DNA of 64,000 nucleotides. Origin: an uncultured Roseobacter sp. (GTDB lineage Bacteria; Pseudomonadota; Alphaproteobacteria; Rhodobacterales; Rhodobacteraceae). The translations under genes and the position numbers were made by a program. Under the pieces are notes generated by a model. That model made no database searches, was not told the origin of the DNA, and was given only the letters and a program-made list of their open reading frames with translations. Location: positions 620,001-684,000 of the forward strand of contig NZ_CANLXG010000001.1 of assembly GCF_947495025.1 (NCBI RefSeq), given 5' to 3'. Positions 36,555 through 46,051 of the stretch are shown piece by piece. Every line of letters begins with the position of its first letter. Position 1 is the first letter of the stretch.

Positions 36555-37418
36555 TCAGATTCCTGTGTCACTGATCCAGGATGCAACAGCCCGGCCAATT
36601 TCCCTGCCACTGTCTTCCTGAATAAAATGGATACCCGACACCTGCACTTCGCGCTGGTTCGGCCAGGACCGGCAGAATGCGCGCTGATCGCCGATGAGAA
36701 TCGCGCCAGGATCAGCATCTACAAAAAGCTTCGGCAGATCGCTGCCGCGCAACCAGTCGGCATACGCCTGTACGCGCGAAACGACCTCGGGCGGCTCCCC
36801 TTCGATGGGGATCTGCCGGGGCCATGTCAGGGTCGGAAACCTGTCCCAGCGCCGCAGGAAAGGCCGCCGGTATTCATCCATCTCATCAGACGTCAGCTCC
36901 CGCAGGACAGACCCCGGCAGGATACGCTCGATAAAAATGTTCCTGTCCAGGATCATCTCTTCGCCCGCGTCAGACCGAAGCGCCTGAAACACCGGGGTTG
37001 CGGCGCTGGAAAAATCGCTCCATCGCGGCAGCGGCATGACAATGCCTTCCATATAGGCGATACCGCTCACCGCCCCCTGGTTATGGAAGGCCCAGTCGAA
37101 CCCCAGCGCCGAGCCCCAGTCGTGGATCACCAGAACAACATCCTGCTGCAGATTGAGCGCCCGCATGAACCCGGCGAGAAACCGGCTGTGGGTCTCAAAA
37201 GTATAGGTATTCGCATCAGCGTCGGGCAGTTTTGCACTGTCACCCATGCCGATCAGGTCCGGGGCGATGCAGCGTCCCAGGTGTGCCACTTCGGGCATCA
37301 CATCGCGCCACAGGTAGGATGATGTGGGGTTGCCGTGCAGAAACACGACCGGTCGTCCGCTGCCGGTCTCGGTCCAGGCCATTTCGTGCCCCATGACGGA
37401 CACTGAGTTCTTCTGCAT
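36555..37418 (-). CDS. dhaA: Haloalkane dehalogenase (DhaA/LinB-like)
   Basis: A 287-residue alpha/beta hydrolase that would hydrolyse haloalkanes to alcohols. The full catalytic pentad is visible: nucleophile Asp100 and halide-binding Trp101 (VIHDWGSALGFDWA), second halide ligand Asn30 (HGNPTSS), acid Glu124 (AYMEGIVMP) and base His264 (GIHFIQED). Placement of the acid after strand six fits the HLD-II (DhaA) subfamily. The ATG at 37418 begins at MQKNSVSVMG. It appears to be a single-gene unit. The natural substrate is unknown; marine haloalkanes are plausible. Confidence 0.92.
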   Translation of the reverse strand: MQKNSVSVMGHEMAWTETGSGRPVVFLHGNPTSSYLWRDVMPEVAHLGRCIAPDLIGMGDSAKLPDADANTYTFETHSRFLAGFMRALNLQQDVVLVIHDWGSALGFDWAFHNQGAVSGIAYMEGIVMPLPRWSDFSSAATPVFQALRSDAGEEMILDRNIFIERILPGSVLRELTSDEMDEYRRPFLRRWDRFPTLTWPRQIPIEGEPPEVVSRVQAYADWLRGSDLPKLFVDADPGAILIGDQRAFCRSWPNQREVQVSGIHFIQEDSGREIGRAVASWISDTGI

Positions 37419-37475
37419 ATCACCCCCGGCATTCCCGTGATGTATCCAACACCATCTGTCCACGCCCCGGCAATG

Positions 37476-37508
37476 AAAAACGGCAGACCCCGCAACGGGC
37501 CTGCCGTT
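37476..37508 (-). terminator. Intrinsic terminator of the cyclophilin operon
   Basis: On the minus strand AACGGCAG pairs with CTGCCGTT around an inner GC hairpin and is followed by TTTTT. It lies just after the periplasmic cyclophilin gene. Confidence 0.75.
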
Positions 37509-37531
37509 CACTGTGTCAAAGTGATCCGGTA

Positions 37532-38080
37532 TCAGTCTGTTACGACGACCGTCTGCATAACGTCAGGCTGGCCAATGATGGCGCCATTGGGTCCGTCACC
37601 ACGCTTGATGGCATCAAGAACGTCCAGACCCTCTGTCACCTGTCCGACAACAGTGTACTGGCCATTCAGAAAGTAGCCTTCATTGAACATGATAAAGAAT
37701 TGACTGTTGGCGCTGTTCGGGTTCTGCGCGCGCGCCATACCAACAACGCCCCGGTCATAGGGTACTTCGGAAAACTCCGCTGGCAGATCAGGCATATCCG
37801 AGCCGCCTGTGCCTGCGCGGCGCATATCACCACCCAGTTTACCGTGCTGGACATCACCGGTCTGTGCCATAAAACCATCAATCACGCGGTGAAAAACCAC
37901 ACCGTCATAGGCACCGTTCGCCGCCAGCGTTGTAATGCGCTCAACGTGCTGGGGTGCGACGTCTTCCAGCAGGTCGATCACGATGGTGCCGTTGGCCTCG
38001 CCTGCGACAGTGATCTGAATGCCGTCTGCCAGCGCAGGTCCTGCTGCCAGCATCACGGCGGCGGCGACGACCTTACGCAT
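37532..38080 (-). CDS. Periplasmic cyclophilin-type peptidyl-prolyl isomerase
   Basis: A 182-residue cyclophilin with a signal peptide (MRKVVAAAVMLAAGPALADG), so periplasmic. Catalytic motifs are FHRVIDGFMAQTGDV and NSANSQFFIMF. Its start codon lies within the last eight bases of the cytoplasmic cyclophilin gene before it. The two proteins are clear paralogues, one for each compartment. Confidence 0.93.
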   Translation of the reverse strand: MRKVVAAAVMLAAGPALADGIQITVAGEANGTIVIDLLEDVAPQHVERITTLAANGAYDGVVFHRVIDGFMAQTGDVQHGKLGGDMRRAGTGGSDMPDLPAEFSEVPYDRGVVGMARAQNPNSANSQFFIMFNEGYFLNGQYTVVGQVTEGLDVLDAIKRGDGPNGAIIGQPDVMQTVVVTD

Positions 38081-38579
38081 CAGCGGCCACCTTTACTGAG
38101 ATCATCCGGTCGGGCTCCGCGGGCGGCTCGCCGCGTGTGATGGCATCGACGTGCTCCATGCCCTCGATCACCTGGCCGTACACGGTGTACTGGCCGTTGA
38201 GGAAATCATTGTCTTTGAAGTTGATAAAGAACTGGCTGTTGGCGCTGTCCGGATTGGCCGAGCGCGCCGCGCCGATGGAACCGCGAGCATGCGGTATCTT
38301 GGAAAACTCTGCGGGGACATTCGGCATATCAGAGCCACCGGTGCCCGCCATGCGCAGGTTGAACCCGTCTTCCATATCGCCGTGCTGTACGTCGCCGGTC
38401 TGCGCCATGAACCCTTCGATCACACGATGAAATGCCACGTTGTCGTACTGACCTGACCGCGCAAGCTCCTTCATCCGTTCCACATGCTTCGGTGCCACAT
38501 CAGGCAGAAGCTGGATGGTGACAGTTCCGCCCTTGAGTTCCATCAGTATTGTGTTTTCAGGGTCTTTGATCTCGGCCAT
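38073..38579 (-). CDS. Cytoplasmic cyclophilin-type peptidyl-prolyl isomerase
   Basis: A 168-residue cyclophilin without signal peptide. It starts MAEIKDPENTILMELKGGTV and has FHRVIEGFMAQTGDVQHGD and NSANSQFFINFKDNDFLNGQ. A GGAGCGC ribosome site precedes the ATG at 38579. It is the first gene of a two-gene operon with the periplasmic paralogue and is divergent from pgk. Confidence 0.94.
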   Translation of the reverse strand: MAEIKDPENTILMELKGGTVTIQLLPDVAPKHVERMKELARSGQYDNVAFHRVIEGFMAQTGDVQHGDMEDGFNLRMAGTGGSDMPNVPAEFSKIPHARGSIGAARSANPDSANSQFFINFKDNDFLNGQYTVYGQVIEGMEHVDAITRGEPPAEPDRMISVKVAADA

Positions 38580-38705
38580 TGGGCGCTCCTTGTCTGAATG
38601 CTTGGCACAGTACCTAAGCTGTGGCGCCGCGATTGCCAAGCAGGTCCATTGACCTCTGGCCGGATAAGCGCAAAACAGGGCGAAACCGCAGAACAGGAGA
38701 CGATG

Positions 38706-39896
38706 ATGAGCTGGAAAACGCTGGACGATATGGATCTGAACGGCAAACGGGTCCTCGTGCGGGTCGACATCAATGTCCCCGTTGAGGATGGCAAAGTCAC
38801 CGATACCACACGGATCGACCGGATCGTGCCGACCATCCGGGATATCCTGAGCGCTGGCGGATTGCCGGTCCTGCTGGCCCACTTTGGCCGCCCCAAAGGC
38901 CAGTATGTTCCCGAGATGTCGCTGCGCGTCACCCTGCCCGCCCTCGAAGCAGCCCTGGGTCAGGAGGTCACCTTTGTTGAACGCCCCGATCCGGAAGCGC
39001 TGGCAGCCCTGCCCACCGGATCGGTTGTGCTGGTGGAAAACACCCGTTTTGCCGCCGGTGAAGAAGCAAACGATCCCGGCATGGCAAAGTTTCTCGCCAC
39101 TCTTGGCGACATCTTCTGCAACGACGCCTTTTCCGCAGCTCACCGCGCACACGCCTCGACAACCGGTGTCGCCCACCTGCTGCCCTCGTGCGCCGGACGC
39201 CTGATGCAGGCCGAGCTTTCCGCGCTCGAAGCGGCTTTGTCTGCTCCCGAACGTCCTGTGGGCGCGGTTGTGGGCGGGGCAAAGGTATCAACCAAGATCG
39301 CCCTTCTGGAAAACCTTGTAGGACGTCTCGACCTGCTGGTGATCGGCGGGGGTATGGCGAATACGTTCCTTGCCGCTCAGGGGGCGCAGCTCGGTGCCTC
39401 CCTGCAGGAACCCGATTTCGTCGAAACAGCCAGGGCGATTATGGCACAGGCAGAAAAGAGCGGCTGCCGCGTGCTGCTGCCTGTGGACGGCCTGGTCGCG
39501 CGCGAATTCAGAGCCGGCGCGGATCACGCGGTGGTGGCACTTGGCCCCGACACGGTGCTTGATGCGGATCAGATGGTCCTCGATGCCGGCCCCGCGAGCG
39601 TCAGCGCGGTTTCGGATGCTTTTGCGAGCCTGAAAACGCTGATCTGGAACGGCCCGATGGGCGCTTTTGAGATCCCGCCCTTTGACATGGCCACGAATGC
39701 TGCGGCGGCAGATGCAGCGCGCCAGACCAGAGCCGGTACACTGATCTCGGTTGCCGGGGGGGGCGACACTGTTGCGGCTCTCAACCAGGCCGGTGCCGCC
39801 GCGGATTTCACCTATATCTCCACCGCGGGCGGCGCGTTTCTGGAGTGGATGGAAGGAAAGACGCTTCCTGGCGTTGCGGCTCTCGAAACAGCGTAA
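38706..39896 (+). CDS. pgk: Phosphoglycerate kinase
   Basis: A 396-residue kinase interconverting 1,3-bisphosphoglycerate/ADP and 3-phosphoglycerate/ATP. It contains [13 protein letters not shown], the phosphate-binding AHFGRPKG, the hinge-region [20 protein letters not shown] and the nucleotide loop [10 protein letters not shown]. Two ATGs overlap at 38703 and 38706. The second is preferred because AGGAG ends six bases before it. It is not linked to the gap genes here. Confidence 0.96.
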   Translation: MSWKTLDDMDLNGKRVLVRVDINVPVEDGKVTDTTRIDRIVPTIRDILSAGGLPVLLAHFGRPKGQYVPEMSLRVTLPALEAALGQEVTFVERPDPEALAALPTGSVVLVENTRFAAGEEANDPGMAKFLATLGDIFCNDAFSAAHRAHASTTGVAHLLPSCAGRLMQAELSALEAALSAPERPVGAVVGGAKVSTKIALLENLVGRLDLLVIGGGMANTFLAAQGAQLGASLQEPDFVETARAIMAQAEKSGCRVLLPVDGLVAREFRAGADHAVVALGPDTVLDADQMVLDAGPASVSAVSDAFASLKTLIWNGPMGAFEIPPFDMATNAAAADAARQTRAGTLISVAGGGDTVAALNQAGAAADFTYISTAGGAFLEWMEGKTLPGVAALETA

Positions 39897-40016
39897 AATC
39901 GCGCGCAAAACGCTGTTTTTCTGCGGTTTTCACCCTTTGGGGGATTCACAGGACTCTGCTTTTGTGGCATAGTCCGTGCATGCCCACCAAGAGGCAGTGA
40001 CACAGGCAACGCGCAG

Positions 40017-40316
40017 ATGAACAGGCAGAACCGTCCCGCTTTCGGAACCTTTGTGTTCTTTACCCTGGCCCTCGGGCTTGCGACGTATTTCACTTTTGCA
40101 GCTGTGCAGGGCGACTTCGGGCTGTTCCGGCGCGCCGAGATCAGCGCAGATGCCCAGGTGCTCAGGTCACAGCTTGCCGAGCTTGAGGCTGAGGTCGCGC
40201 GCATGGAAAACCTGACGCTGCGCCTGTCAGACGACTACCTTGATCTGGACCTTCTCGATGAACAGGCGCGCCGCGTGCTCGGACGGATACGGGCCGACGA
40301 AATCGTCATCAGATAA
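40017..40316 (+). CDS. ftsB: FtsB/DivIC-like septum formation initiator
   Basis: A 99-residue bitopic membrane protein. It has a short cytoplasmic N-terminus, one membrane helix at about residues 10-30 (GTFVFFTLALGLATYFTF) and a periplasmic coiled coil (AQVLRSQLAELEAEVARMEN) ending in DEQARRVLGRIRADEIVIR. This is the FtsB/DivIC pattern; FtsB joins FtsL and FtsQ at the division site. It sits between pgk and pdhA, a placement I associate with alphaproteobacteria. Confidence 0.88.
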   Translation: MNRQNRPAFGTFVFFTLALGLATYFTFAAVQGDFGLFRRAEISADAQVLRSQLAELEAEVARMENLTLRLSDDYLDLDLLDEQARRVLGRIRADEIVIR

Positions 40317-40392
40317 CCAGTTTCCGCTGTTCTGGCGTCTGTTCTGACGCCGCGTCAGAATGACACTCGCAAATTCTTTCCGAATCCGATAA

Positions 40393-40418
40393 TAGATAGT
40401 TTAACGCTAAACTATCTA
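40393..40418. promoter_or_regulatory. Palindromic operator upstream of pdhA
   Basis: A perfect 11-bp inverted repeat with arms TAGATAGTTTA and TAAACTATCTA around ACGC, ending 37 bases before the pdhA start. It abuts a GATAAT sequence at 40388-40393 that could be a -10 box, so a bound protein would block transcription. The inner 8-bp arms are identical to those before lpdA. Confidence 0.83.
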
Positions 40419-40455
40419 CCCGGAGAAGCCGGGAAAGAGGACGGAGGACAGCCAT

Positions 40456-41466
40456 ATGGCAACCCGCAAAGCGGCCAGAAAGCCCAATGTTTCAGCTGAA
40501 GAGCTGAAAGCCTATTACAAGGATATGCTGCTGATCAGGCGGTTCGAGGAAAAAGCCGGCCAGCTTTACGGCATGGGACTGATCGGTGGGTTCTGTCACC
40601 TCTACATTGGACAGGAAGCGGTTGTCGTAGGCCTTGAGGCTGCTGCGGAAGAAGGCGACAAGCGAATTACATCCTACCGTGACCACGGCCACATGCTGGC
40701 CTGCGGCATGGACCCCAACGGCGTGATGGCCGAGCTCACGGGACGCGAAGGCGGCTATTCCAAGGGCAAAGGCGGCTCTATGCACATGTTCTCCAAAGAG
40801 AAGCATTTCTATGGCGGCCACGGCATCGTCGCAGCCCAGGTGCCACTGGGCGCCGGTCTGGCCTTTGCTGACAAGTACCAGGAAAACGGGCGCGTGACCT
40901 TTACCTATTTTGGCGATGGCGCTGCCAACCAGGGCCAGGTCTACGAGGCCTTCAATATGGCCGCACTCTGGAAACTGCCCTGCATCTTCGTGATCGAGAA
41001 CAACCAGTATGCGATGGGCACATCGCAACAGCGCTCGACGTCCTCGGCAGAAATCTACGAGCGCGGAAAATCCTTTGGCATTCCGGGAGAGGCCGTTGAC
41101 GGCATGGATGTCCTGGCCGTCAAAGCTGCCGGCGAAAAGGCCGTCGCACACTGCCGCTCTGGCGAAGGCCCCTATATCCTGGAGATCAAAACCTATCGCT
41201 ACCGTGGCCACTCCATGTCGGATCCGGCCAAATACCGGACCCGCGAAGAAGTTCAGAAGATGCGCGACGAGCGTGATCCGATCGAGGCAGTACGCTCGCT
41301 TCTGCTCACAGGCAAACACGCGACCGAAGATGATCTCAAGGCGATTGACAAAGAGATCAAGGCCGTCGTGAACGAAAGCGCCGAATTCGCCAAGACCTCT
41401 CCGGAACCCGCGCTCGAAGAGCTCTGGACCGATATCTACGCCACAGAAGTACCGCAGGAGGCCTGA
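40456..41466 (+). CDS. pdhA: Pyruvate dehydrogenase E1 component subunit alpha
   Basis: A 336-residue E1-alpha of the pyruvate dehydrogenase complex, which decarboxylates pyruvate with thiamine diphosphate. The TDP/Mg motif GDGAANQGQ starts at residue 153 and ends with ENNQYAMGT at 181. The regulatory-type loop YRYRGHSMSDPAKYRTREEV lies near 250. It is the first gene of pdhABC, with 3 bases before pdhB. The palindrome 37 bases upstream is shared with lpdA. Confidence 0.97.
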   Translation: MATRKAARKPNVSAEELKAYYKDMLLIRRFEEKAGQLYGMGLIGGFCHLYIGQEAVVVGLEAAAEEGDKRITSYRDHGHMLACGMDPNGVMAELTGREGGYSKGKGGSMHMFSKEKHFYGGHGIVAAQVPLGAGLAFADKYQENGRVTFTYFGDGAANQGQVYEAFNMAALWKLPCIFVIENNQYAMGTSQQRSTSSAEIYERGKSFGIPGEAVDGMDVLAVKAAGEKAVAHCRSGEGPYILEIKTYRYRGHSMSDPAKYRTREEVQKMRDERDPIEAVRSLLLTGKHATEDDLKAIDKEIKAVVNESAEFAKTSPEPALEELWTDIYATEVPQEA

Positions 41467-41469
41467 CCA

Positions 41470-42852
41470 ATGGCAACAGAAATTCTCATGCCCGCGCTCA
41501 GCCCCACAATGGAAGAGGGCACTCTGGCCAAATGGCTCGTCAAAGAGGGGGACACCGTCTCCTCCGGCGACATCATGGCCGAGATTGAAACCGACAAGGC
41601 CACGATGGAGTTTGAGGCCGTGGACGAAGGGGTGATCGGCAAGATCCTGGTCGCTGAAGGCACCGAAGGTGTCAAAGTGAATATTGCGATTGCGGTTCTG
41701 CTGGAAGAGGGCGAAGACGCCTCTGCCGCAGACAATGTGTCGGCCCCCGCGCCGGAGGCAGCCCCGGCTGCCGACGCGGGCAACGAGGTGTCCGCGCCAG
41801 CGGCCGCCGAGGCGCCCGCCCCTGCCGCACCGCAAACCGACAGCACACCGGACTGGCCCGAAGGCACAACCCTGAAACAACAGACCGTGCGCGAAGCGCT
41901 GCGCGACGGCATGTCCGAAGAGATGCGTCGCGACGACAGCGTGTTCCTGATGGGCGAGGAAGTCGCCGAATATCAGGGCGCCTACAAAATCAGCCAGGGC
42001 ATGCTCGACGAATTTGGCGCCAAACGGGTGATCGACACACCGATCACCGAACACGGCTTTGCCGGCATTGCCACCGGTGCCGCCTTTGGCGGTCTGCGCC
42101 CGATCGTAGAATTCATGACATTCAACTTCGCCATGCAGGCGATTGACCACATCATCAACTCTGCAGCCAAGACGCTTTATATGTCCGGCGGTCAGATGGG
42201 CGCGCCCATGGTGTTCCGTGGCCCCAACGGTGCTGCTGCCCGCGTAGGTGCGCAGCACAGCCAGGATTATGCTGCGTGGTACATGCAGGTGCCCGGCCTG
42301 CGCGTTGTAATGCCCTACTCGGCCTCGGACTACAAAGGTCTGATGAAAACCGCGATCCGCGATCCGAACCCGGTGATCTTCCTCGAAAACGAAATCCTCT
42401 ACGGACGCAGCTTTGATGTGCCCGACATGGACGACTATACCGTCCCCTTCGGCAAAGCACGTATCTGGCGCGAAGGCGACGACGTCACCATCGTGAGCTT
42501 TGGCATCGGCATGCAGTACGCTCTGGAAGCCGCGGAAAAGCTGGCAGAGGACGGTATCAGCGCCGAGGTGATCGATCTGCGTACGCTGCGTCCGATGGAT
42601 ACGGCCAGCATCATTAAATCAGTGATGAAAACCAACCGCTGCGTCACGGTCGAGGAAGGCTGGCCACAGGGGTCCGTCGGCAACTACATCAGCTCGGTGA
42701 TCATGCAGGAGGCGTTTGATTATCTCGACGCGCCGGTGATCAACTGCACCGGCAAGGATGTCCCCATGCCCTATGCCGCAAACCTTGAAAAACACGCGCT
42801 GGTGACGACAGACGAAGTCATCGCCGCCGTGAAACAAGTCACCTACAGGTAA
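41470..42852 (+). CDS. pdhB: Pyruvate dehydrogenase E1 component subunit beta with lipoyl domain
   Basis: A 460-residue E1-beta. Residues 1-78 are a complete lipoyl domain ([20 protein letters not shown]; lipoyl lysine in [12 protein letters not shown]). An Ala/Pro/Glu-rich linker follows to about residue 125, then the TDP-binding beta subunit ([40 protein letters not shown]). A lipoyl domain on E1-beta is characteristic of alphaproteobacterial PDH. It is almost identical to that of pdhC next door. Confidence 0.97.
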   Translation: MATEILMPALSPTMEEGTLAKWLVKEGDTVSSGDIMAEIETDKATMEFEAVDEGVIGKILVAEGTEGVKVNIAIAVLLEEGEDASAADNVSAPAPEAAPAADAGNEVSAPAAAEAPAPAAPQTDSTPDWPEGTTLKQQTVREALRDGMSEEMRRDDSVFLMGEEVAEYQGAYKISQGMLDEFGAKRVIDTPITEHGFAGIATGAAFGGLRPIVEFMTFNFAMQAIDHIINSAAKTLYMSGGQMGAPMVFRGPNGAAARVGAQHSQDYAAWYMQVPGLRVVMPYSASDYKGLMKTAIRDPNPVIFLENEILYGRSFDVPDMDDYTVPFGKARIWREGDDVTIVSFGIGMQYALEAAEKLAEDGISAEVIDLRTLRPMDTASIIKSVMKTNRCVTVEEGWPQGSVGNYISSVIMQEAFDYLDAPVINCTGKDVPMPYAANLEKHALVTTDEVIAAVKQVTYR

Positions 42853-42864
42853 GGAGCGCGCATC

Positions 42865-44172
42865 ATGCCTACAGAAATTCTCATGCCCGCCCTGAGCCCG
42901 ACCATGGAAGAGGGCACGCTCGCCAAATGGCACGTCAAGGAGGGCGATACCGTCTCCTCTGGCGACATCATGGCCGAGATCGAAACAGACAAGGCCACGA
43001 TGGAGTTTGAGGCCGTGGACGAAGGCACCATCGGCAAAATCCTGATCGCTGAAGGCACCGAAGGTGTGAAAGTGAACACGACCATTGCCATCCTTCTCGA
43101 AGAGGGTGAGAGTGCGGATGATATCGGCGATACACCCGCACCCGCACCGGAAGCTGCGCCAGCAGCTGACGCGGCCGCCGAGGCGGCTCCGGCAGGAAGC
43201 CCCGAGAAGGCCGCCCCCGCTCCGGCGGCACCGCAGGCGTCTGATGGAAAACGTATCTTTGCCTCACCGCTGGCCCGTCGCATTGCGGCAGACAAGGGCG
43301 TCGATCTCGCATCGGTCAAGGGCTCCGGCCCGCACGGTCGGATCGTCAAGGCGGACGTTGAAGGCCTCAGCGCCTCCGCAGCACCTCAGGCAGCTGCAGC
43401 ATCCGCTGCGGCACCGGCACCGGCTGCAACGCCCGCCGCTGGCCCTGCTGCCGACGCGGTTATGGCCATGTACCAGGGACGCGAATACGAGGAAATCAGC
43501 CTCAACGGCATGCGCAAGACCATTGCAGCCCGCCTGACAGAGGCCAAACAGTCGATACCGCATTTCTACCTGCGCCGGGATATTGAGCTTGACGCCCTCC
43601 TGAAATTCCGTGGCGATCTGAACAAACAGCTCGAAGCGCGCGGCGTGAAGCTCTCGGTCAACGATTTCATCATCAAGGCCTGCGCCCTGGCGCTGCAGTC
43701 CGTGCCGGATGCCAATGCCGTCTGGGCCGGCGACCGGATGCTGAAACTGAAACCCTCTGATGTGGCCGTGGCCGTCGCGATCGAGGGCGGTCTTTTCACC
43801 CCGGTCCTCAAAGATGCCGAGATGAAATCCCTGTCGGCGCTGTCGGCAGAGATGAAAGACCTCGCGGGCCGCGCCCGCGACCGCAAACTGGCCCCGCACG
43901 AATACCAGGGCGGCAGCTTTGCAATCTCAAACCTCGGCATGTTCGGCATCGACAACTTTGATGCGGTGATCAACCCGCCACACGGTGCGATCCTCGCCGT
44001 CGGTGCCGGGGTCAAAAAACCGGTCGTCGGCAAAGATGGCGAACTGGCTGTTGCCACCGTCATGTCTGTCACGCTCTCGGTCGATCACCGCGTGATTGAC
44101 GGCGCACTGGGTGCGCAACTGCTGACAGCGATCAAGGACAATCTTGAAAATCCCATGACCATGCTGGCGTAA
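42865..44172 (+). CDS. pdhC: Dihydrolipoyllysine acetyltransferase (E2 of pyruvate dehydrogenase)
   Basis: A 435-residue E2 core. One lipoyl domain covers residues 1-78. After a flexible Ala/Pro linker comes the peripheral-subunit-binding domain ([20 protein letters not shown], near 130-165). A second linker leads to the catalytic acetyltransferase domain with the active-site [14 protein letters not shown] near the C-terminus. It is the last gene of pdhABC; E3 (lpdA) is encoded 14 kb away. A stem with T-run follows. Confidence 0.97.
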   Translation: MPTEILMPALSPTMEEGTLAKWHVKEGDTVSSGDIMAEIETDKATMEFEAVDEGTIGKILIAEGTEGVKVNTTIAILLEEGESADDIGDTPAPAPEAAPAADAAAEAAPAGSPEKAAPAPAAPQASDGKRIFASPLARRIAADKGVDLASVKGSGPHGRIVKADVEGLSASAAPQAAAASAAAPAPAATPAAGPAADAVMAMYQGREYEEISLNGMRKTIAARLTEAKQSIPHFYLRRDIELDALLKFRGDLNKQLEARGVKLSVNDFIIKACALALQSVPDANAVWAGDRMLKLKPSDVAVAVAIEGGLFTPVLKDAEMKSLSALSAEMKDLAGRARDRKLAPHEYQGGSFAISNLGMFGIDNFDAVINPPHGAILAVGAGVKKPVVGKDGELAVATVMSVTLSVDHRVIDGALGAQLLTAIKDNLENPMTMLA

Positions 44173-44200
44173 CACCCGTCATCCGATCACAGTTCTGAAG

Positions 44201-44227
44201 CGGCCCGGTTTTCCCGGACCGTTTTCC
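44201..44227 (+). terminator. Probable terminator of pdhABC
   Basis: CGGCCCGG and CCGGACCG pair with one mismatch around TTTTC, followed by TTTTCC. It lies between pdhC and the convergent lipoprotein gene. Confidence 0.6.
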
Positions 44228-44234
44228 GTTGGGC

Positions 44235-45011
44235 TCAGCCGCTCACAGGTACCAGCGCGTCAATTTCCAGCACAATGTCACGCAGCCCAATGGTGCAATA
44301 AGAAGCACCGCCCTCCTCGTCATGTTCGGTAAAGGCCCTGCCCGGCTGAGGCGAGAAGACAAACCAGGTGTTTTCCGCGCCACTGCGCAGCGTCCGGGAC
44401 AGGCTGCTGCTGACGACGTGGCCGGTGCGCTCCAGACCGAAAGTGACGCCACTGCCGATCTGCGTCTGGGGCCGCGTAGCACGCCCCGTGATAAAGGCAT
44501 CCGGTCCGCTGGCACGCACGACCTCTGTGGTCGACAGGCCCGATGTTTCCGTCGTGACATAGACGCAGGGAGAGGTCTGGAACACACCCTCGATACCGCC
44601 TTCATTGCGACGGGTATAGCGCAGGACCGCGTCGTCGATCACCGTACCCTCCGGCAACCCGCTCAGGTCAAAGAACACCTTCGCCTGAAACGCGCTGTAT
44701 ATCCAGGTATCGCAGGGAAACGGATCCTGGCCTTTGACCAGCACGGATTCGTATCCTACCAGAGCGCCCAGCGCCTCAAGGCCACCACCATCCCGCCACA
44801 AACGCTCCGAACTGGACAGCCCGCCCTGCTCGTCGATGCCTGTGCAGGTACCTGACCGGGTACGATGCTGTGTCACCTGCATCCCCAGTATCACAGGTTG
44901 CAGACTGAAGCGCTCTGGCTCCAGATTTCTCAGCGTCTCTGTGATCAGATCGCATCCGGCCAGCAAAAACATGCCGGACAGAGCCAGTGCCAGACGACAG
45001 GATGATGTCAT
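44235..45011 (-). CDS. Predicted outer-membrane lipoprotein
   Basis: A 258-residue protein with a lipoprotein signal peptide and lipobox LLAGC (Cys near residue 20). The mature region is beta-rich. A central segment FFDLSGLPEGTVIDDAVLRY resembles DNRLRE-type domains, which carry surface adhesive or stabilising beta folds. Cysteines at about residues 56, 100, 148 and 238 could form disulfides. I recognise no firm family. It has its own promoter space between the cysE terminator and 45011. Confidence 0.72.
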   Translation of the reverse strand: MTSSCRLALALSGMFLLAGCDLITETLRNLEPERFSLQPVILGMQVTQHRTRSGTCTGIDEQGGLSSSERLWRDGGGLEALGALVGYESVLVKGQDPFPCDTWIYSAFQAKVFFDLSGLPEGTVIDDAVLRYTRRNEGGIEGVFQTSPCVYVTTETSGLSTTEVVRASGPDAFITGRATRPQTQIGSGVTFGLERTGHVVSSSLSRTLRSGAENTWFVFSPQPGRAFTEHDEEGGASYCTIGLRDIVLEIDALVPVSG

Positions 45012-45084
45012 ATCAATTTCTCCCCCACTGCGTTGGTGTCCAAGCTTAACATGGATGTCCCGGGCCGTGAGGGATTTGTCGCAA

Positions 45085-45112
45085 ACAAAAAAAGGCCCCG
45101 GAAACCGGGGCC
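45085..45112 (-). terminator. Intrinsic terminator of cysE
   Basis: A GGCCCCGG stem pairs with CCGGGGCC around AAA. A run of A on the left becomes the U-run on the minus strand. It starts 24 bases after the cysE stop. Confidence 0.8.
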
Positions 45113-45135
45113 GTCAGTTTCGTCTTTTCAAAGGG

Positions 45136-45945
45136 TCACGCGTCAGGCCCCAGCATGTGGTTCATGGATACCGATGGCTGGTCACAGCCCGCCTCCCCCA
45201 CGATCCGCGCCGGAATGCCCGCCACCGTTTTGCACGGCGGTACTTCTTCCAGCACAACAGAACCTGCAGCAATACGGCTGCAGTTACCAACCCTGATGTT
45301 ACCCAGCACCTTCGCACCGGCGCCAATCAGAACTCCATCTCCGATCTTTGGATGACGGTCTTCTTCTTCTTTGCCCGTCCCGCCCAGCGTGACCGAATGC
45401 AGCATCGACACGTTGTCACCAACCACGGCCGTTTCACCGATCACAATGGAATGCGCGTGATCGATCATAATGCCACGCCCGATACGGGCAGCCGGGTGGA
45501 TATCGACGCCGAAAATCTCGGAAACCCGCATCTGCACAAAATAGGCAAGGTCGCGCTTACCCTGCTTCCACAGGTGATGGCCGACACGATACGCCTGCAT
45601 CGCCTGGTAGCCCTTGAAGTACAGGATCGGCTGCAAAAGCCGGTGACAGGCCGGGTCACGCTCGTAAATCGCAACCAGATCAGCACGCGCCGCCCGCACA
45701 AGCTCAGGGTCGGACGCATATGCCTCTTCGACCATTTCCCGTACGACAACCATCGACATCTCATTGGATGCCAGCTTGGCTGCAATACGATAGGACAATG
45801 CCTTTTCTATGCTCTTGTGGTGCAGAATACAGGCGTGCAGGAACCCACCCATCAGCGGTTCATCCAGCGCAGCCTGTCGCGCTTCGTTGCAGATCTGATC
45901 CCATGCAGGATCTACAGCAGCAATCTTTGCCTTGAGTTCAGCCAT
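45136..45945 (-). CDS. cysE: Serine O-acetyltransferase
   Basis: A 269-residue enzyme acetylating serine for cysteine synthesis. The N-terminal helical domain (PAWDQICNEARQAALDEPLM) is followed by a left-handed beta-helix with hexapeptide repeats: GVDIHPAARIGRGIMIDHAH, GETAVVGDNVSMLHSVTLGG and GNIRVGNCSRIAAGSVVLEE. The tail ends GPDA. It lies just beyond the 3' end of the GTA cluster in the same direction, a synteny typical of Rhodobacterales. The 106-base gap may hold its own promoter. Confidence 0.96.
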   Translation of the reverse strand: MAELKAKIAAVDPAWDQICNEARQAALDEPLMGGFLHACILHHKSIEKALSYRIAAKLASNEMSMVVVREMVEEAYASDPELVRAARADLVAIYERDPACHRLLQPILYFKGYQAMQAYRVGHHLWKQGKRDLAYFVQMRVSEIFGVDIHPAARIGRGIMIDHAHSIVIGETAVVGDNVSMLHSVTLGGTGKEEEDRHPKIGDGVLIGAGAKVLGNIRVGNCSRIAAGSVVLEEVPPCKTVAGIPARIVGEAGCDQPSVSMNHMLGPDA

Positions 45946-46051
45946 GGTGATGTTCCTTTCCCGGGAACATTTAACCTCTCACCCCGGAAATTCCAAACGC
46001 AAAGCCGTGATGGACCTCATTCCGTACAGGAATGTCTGTCGGAAACTCTCA

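Noticed and set aside
40492..42258. A 588-codon open frame antisense to pdhA-pdhB
   Set aside because: It is a shadow of conserved genes, with a His/Gly/Phe-rich composition typical of reverse-frame translation.
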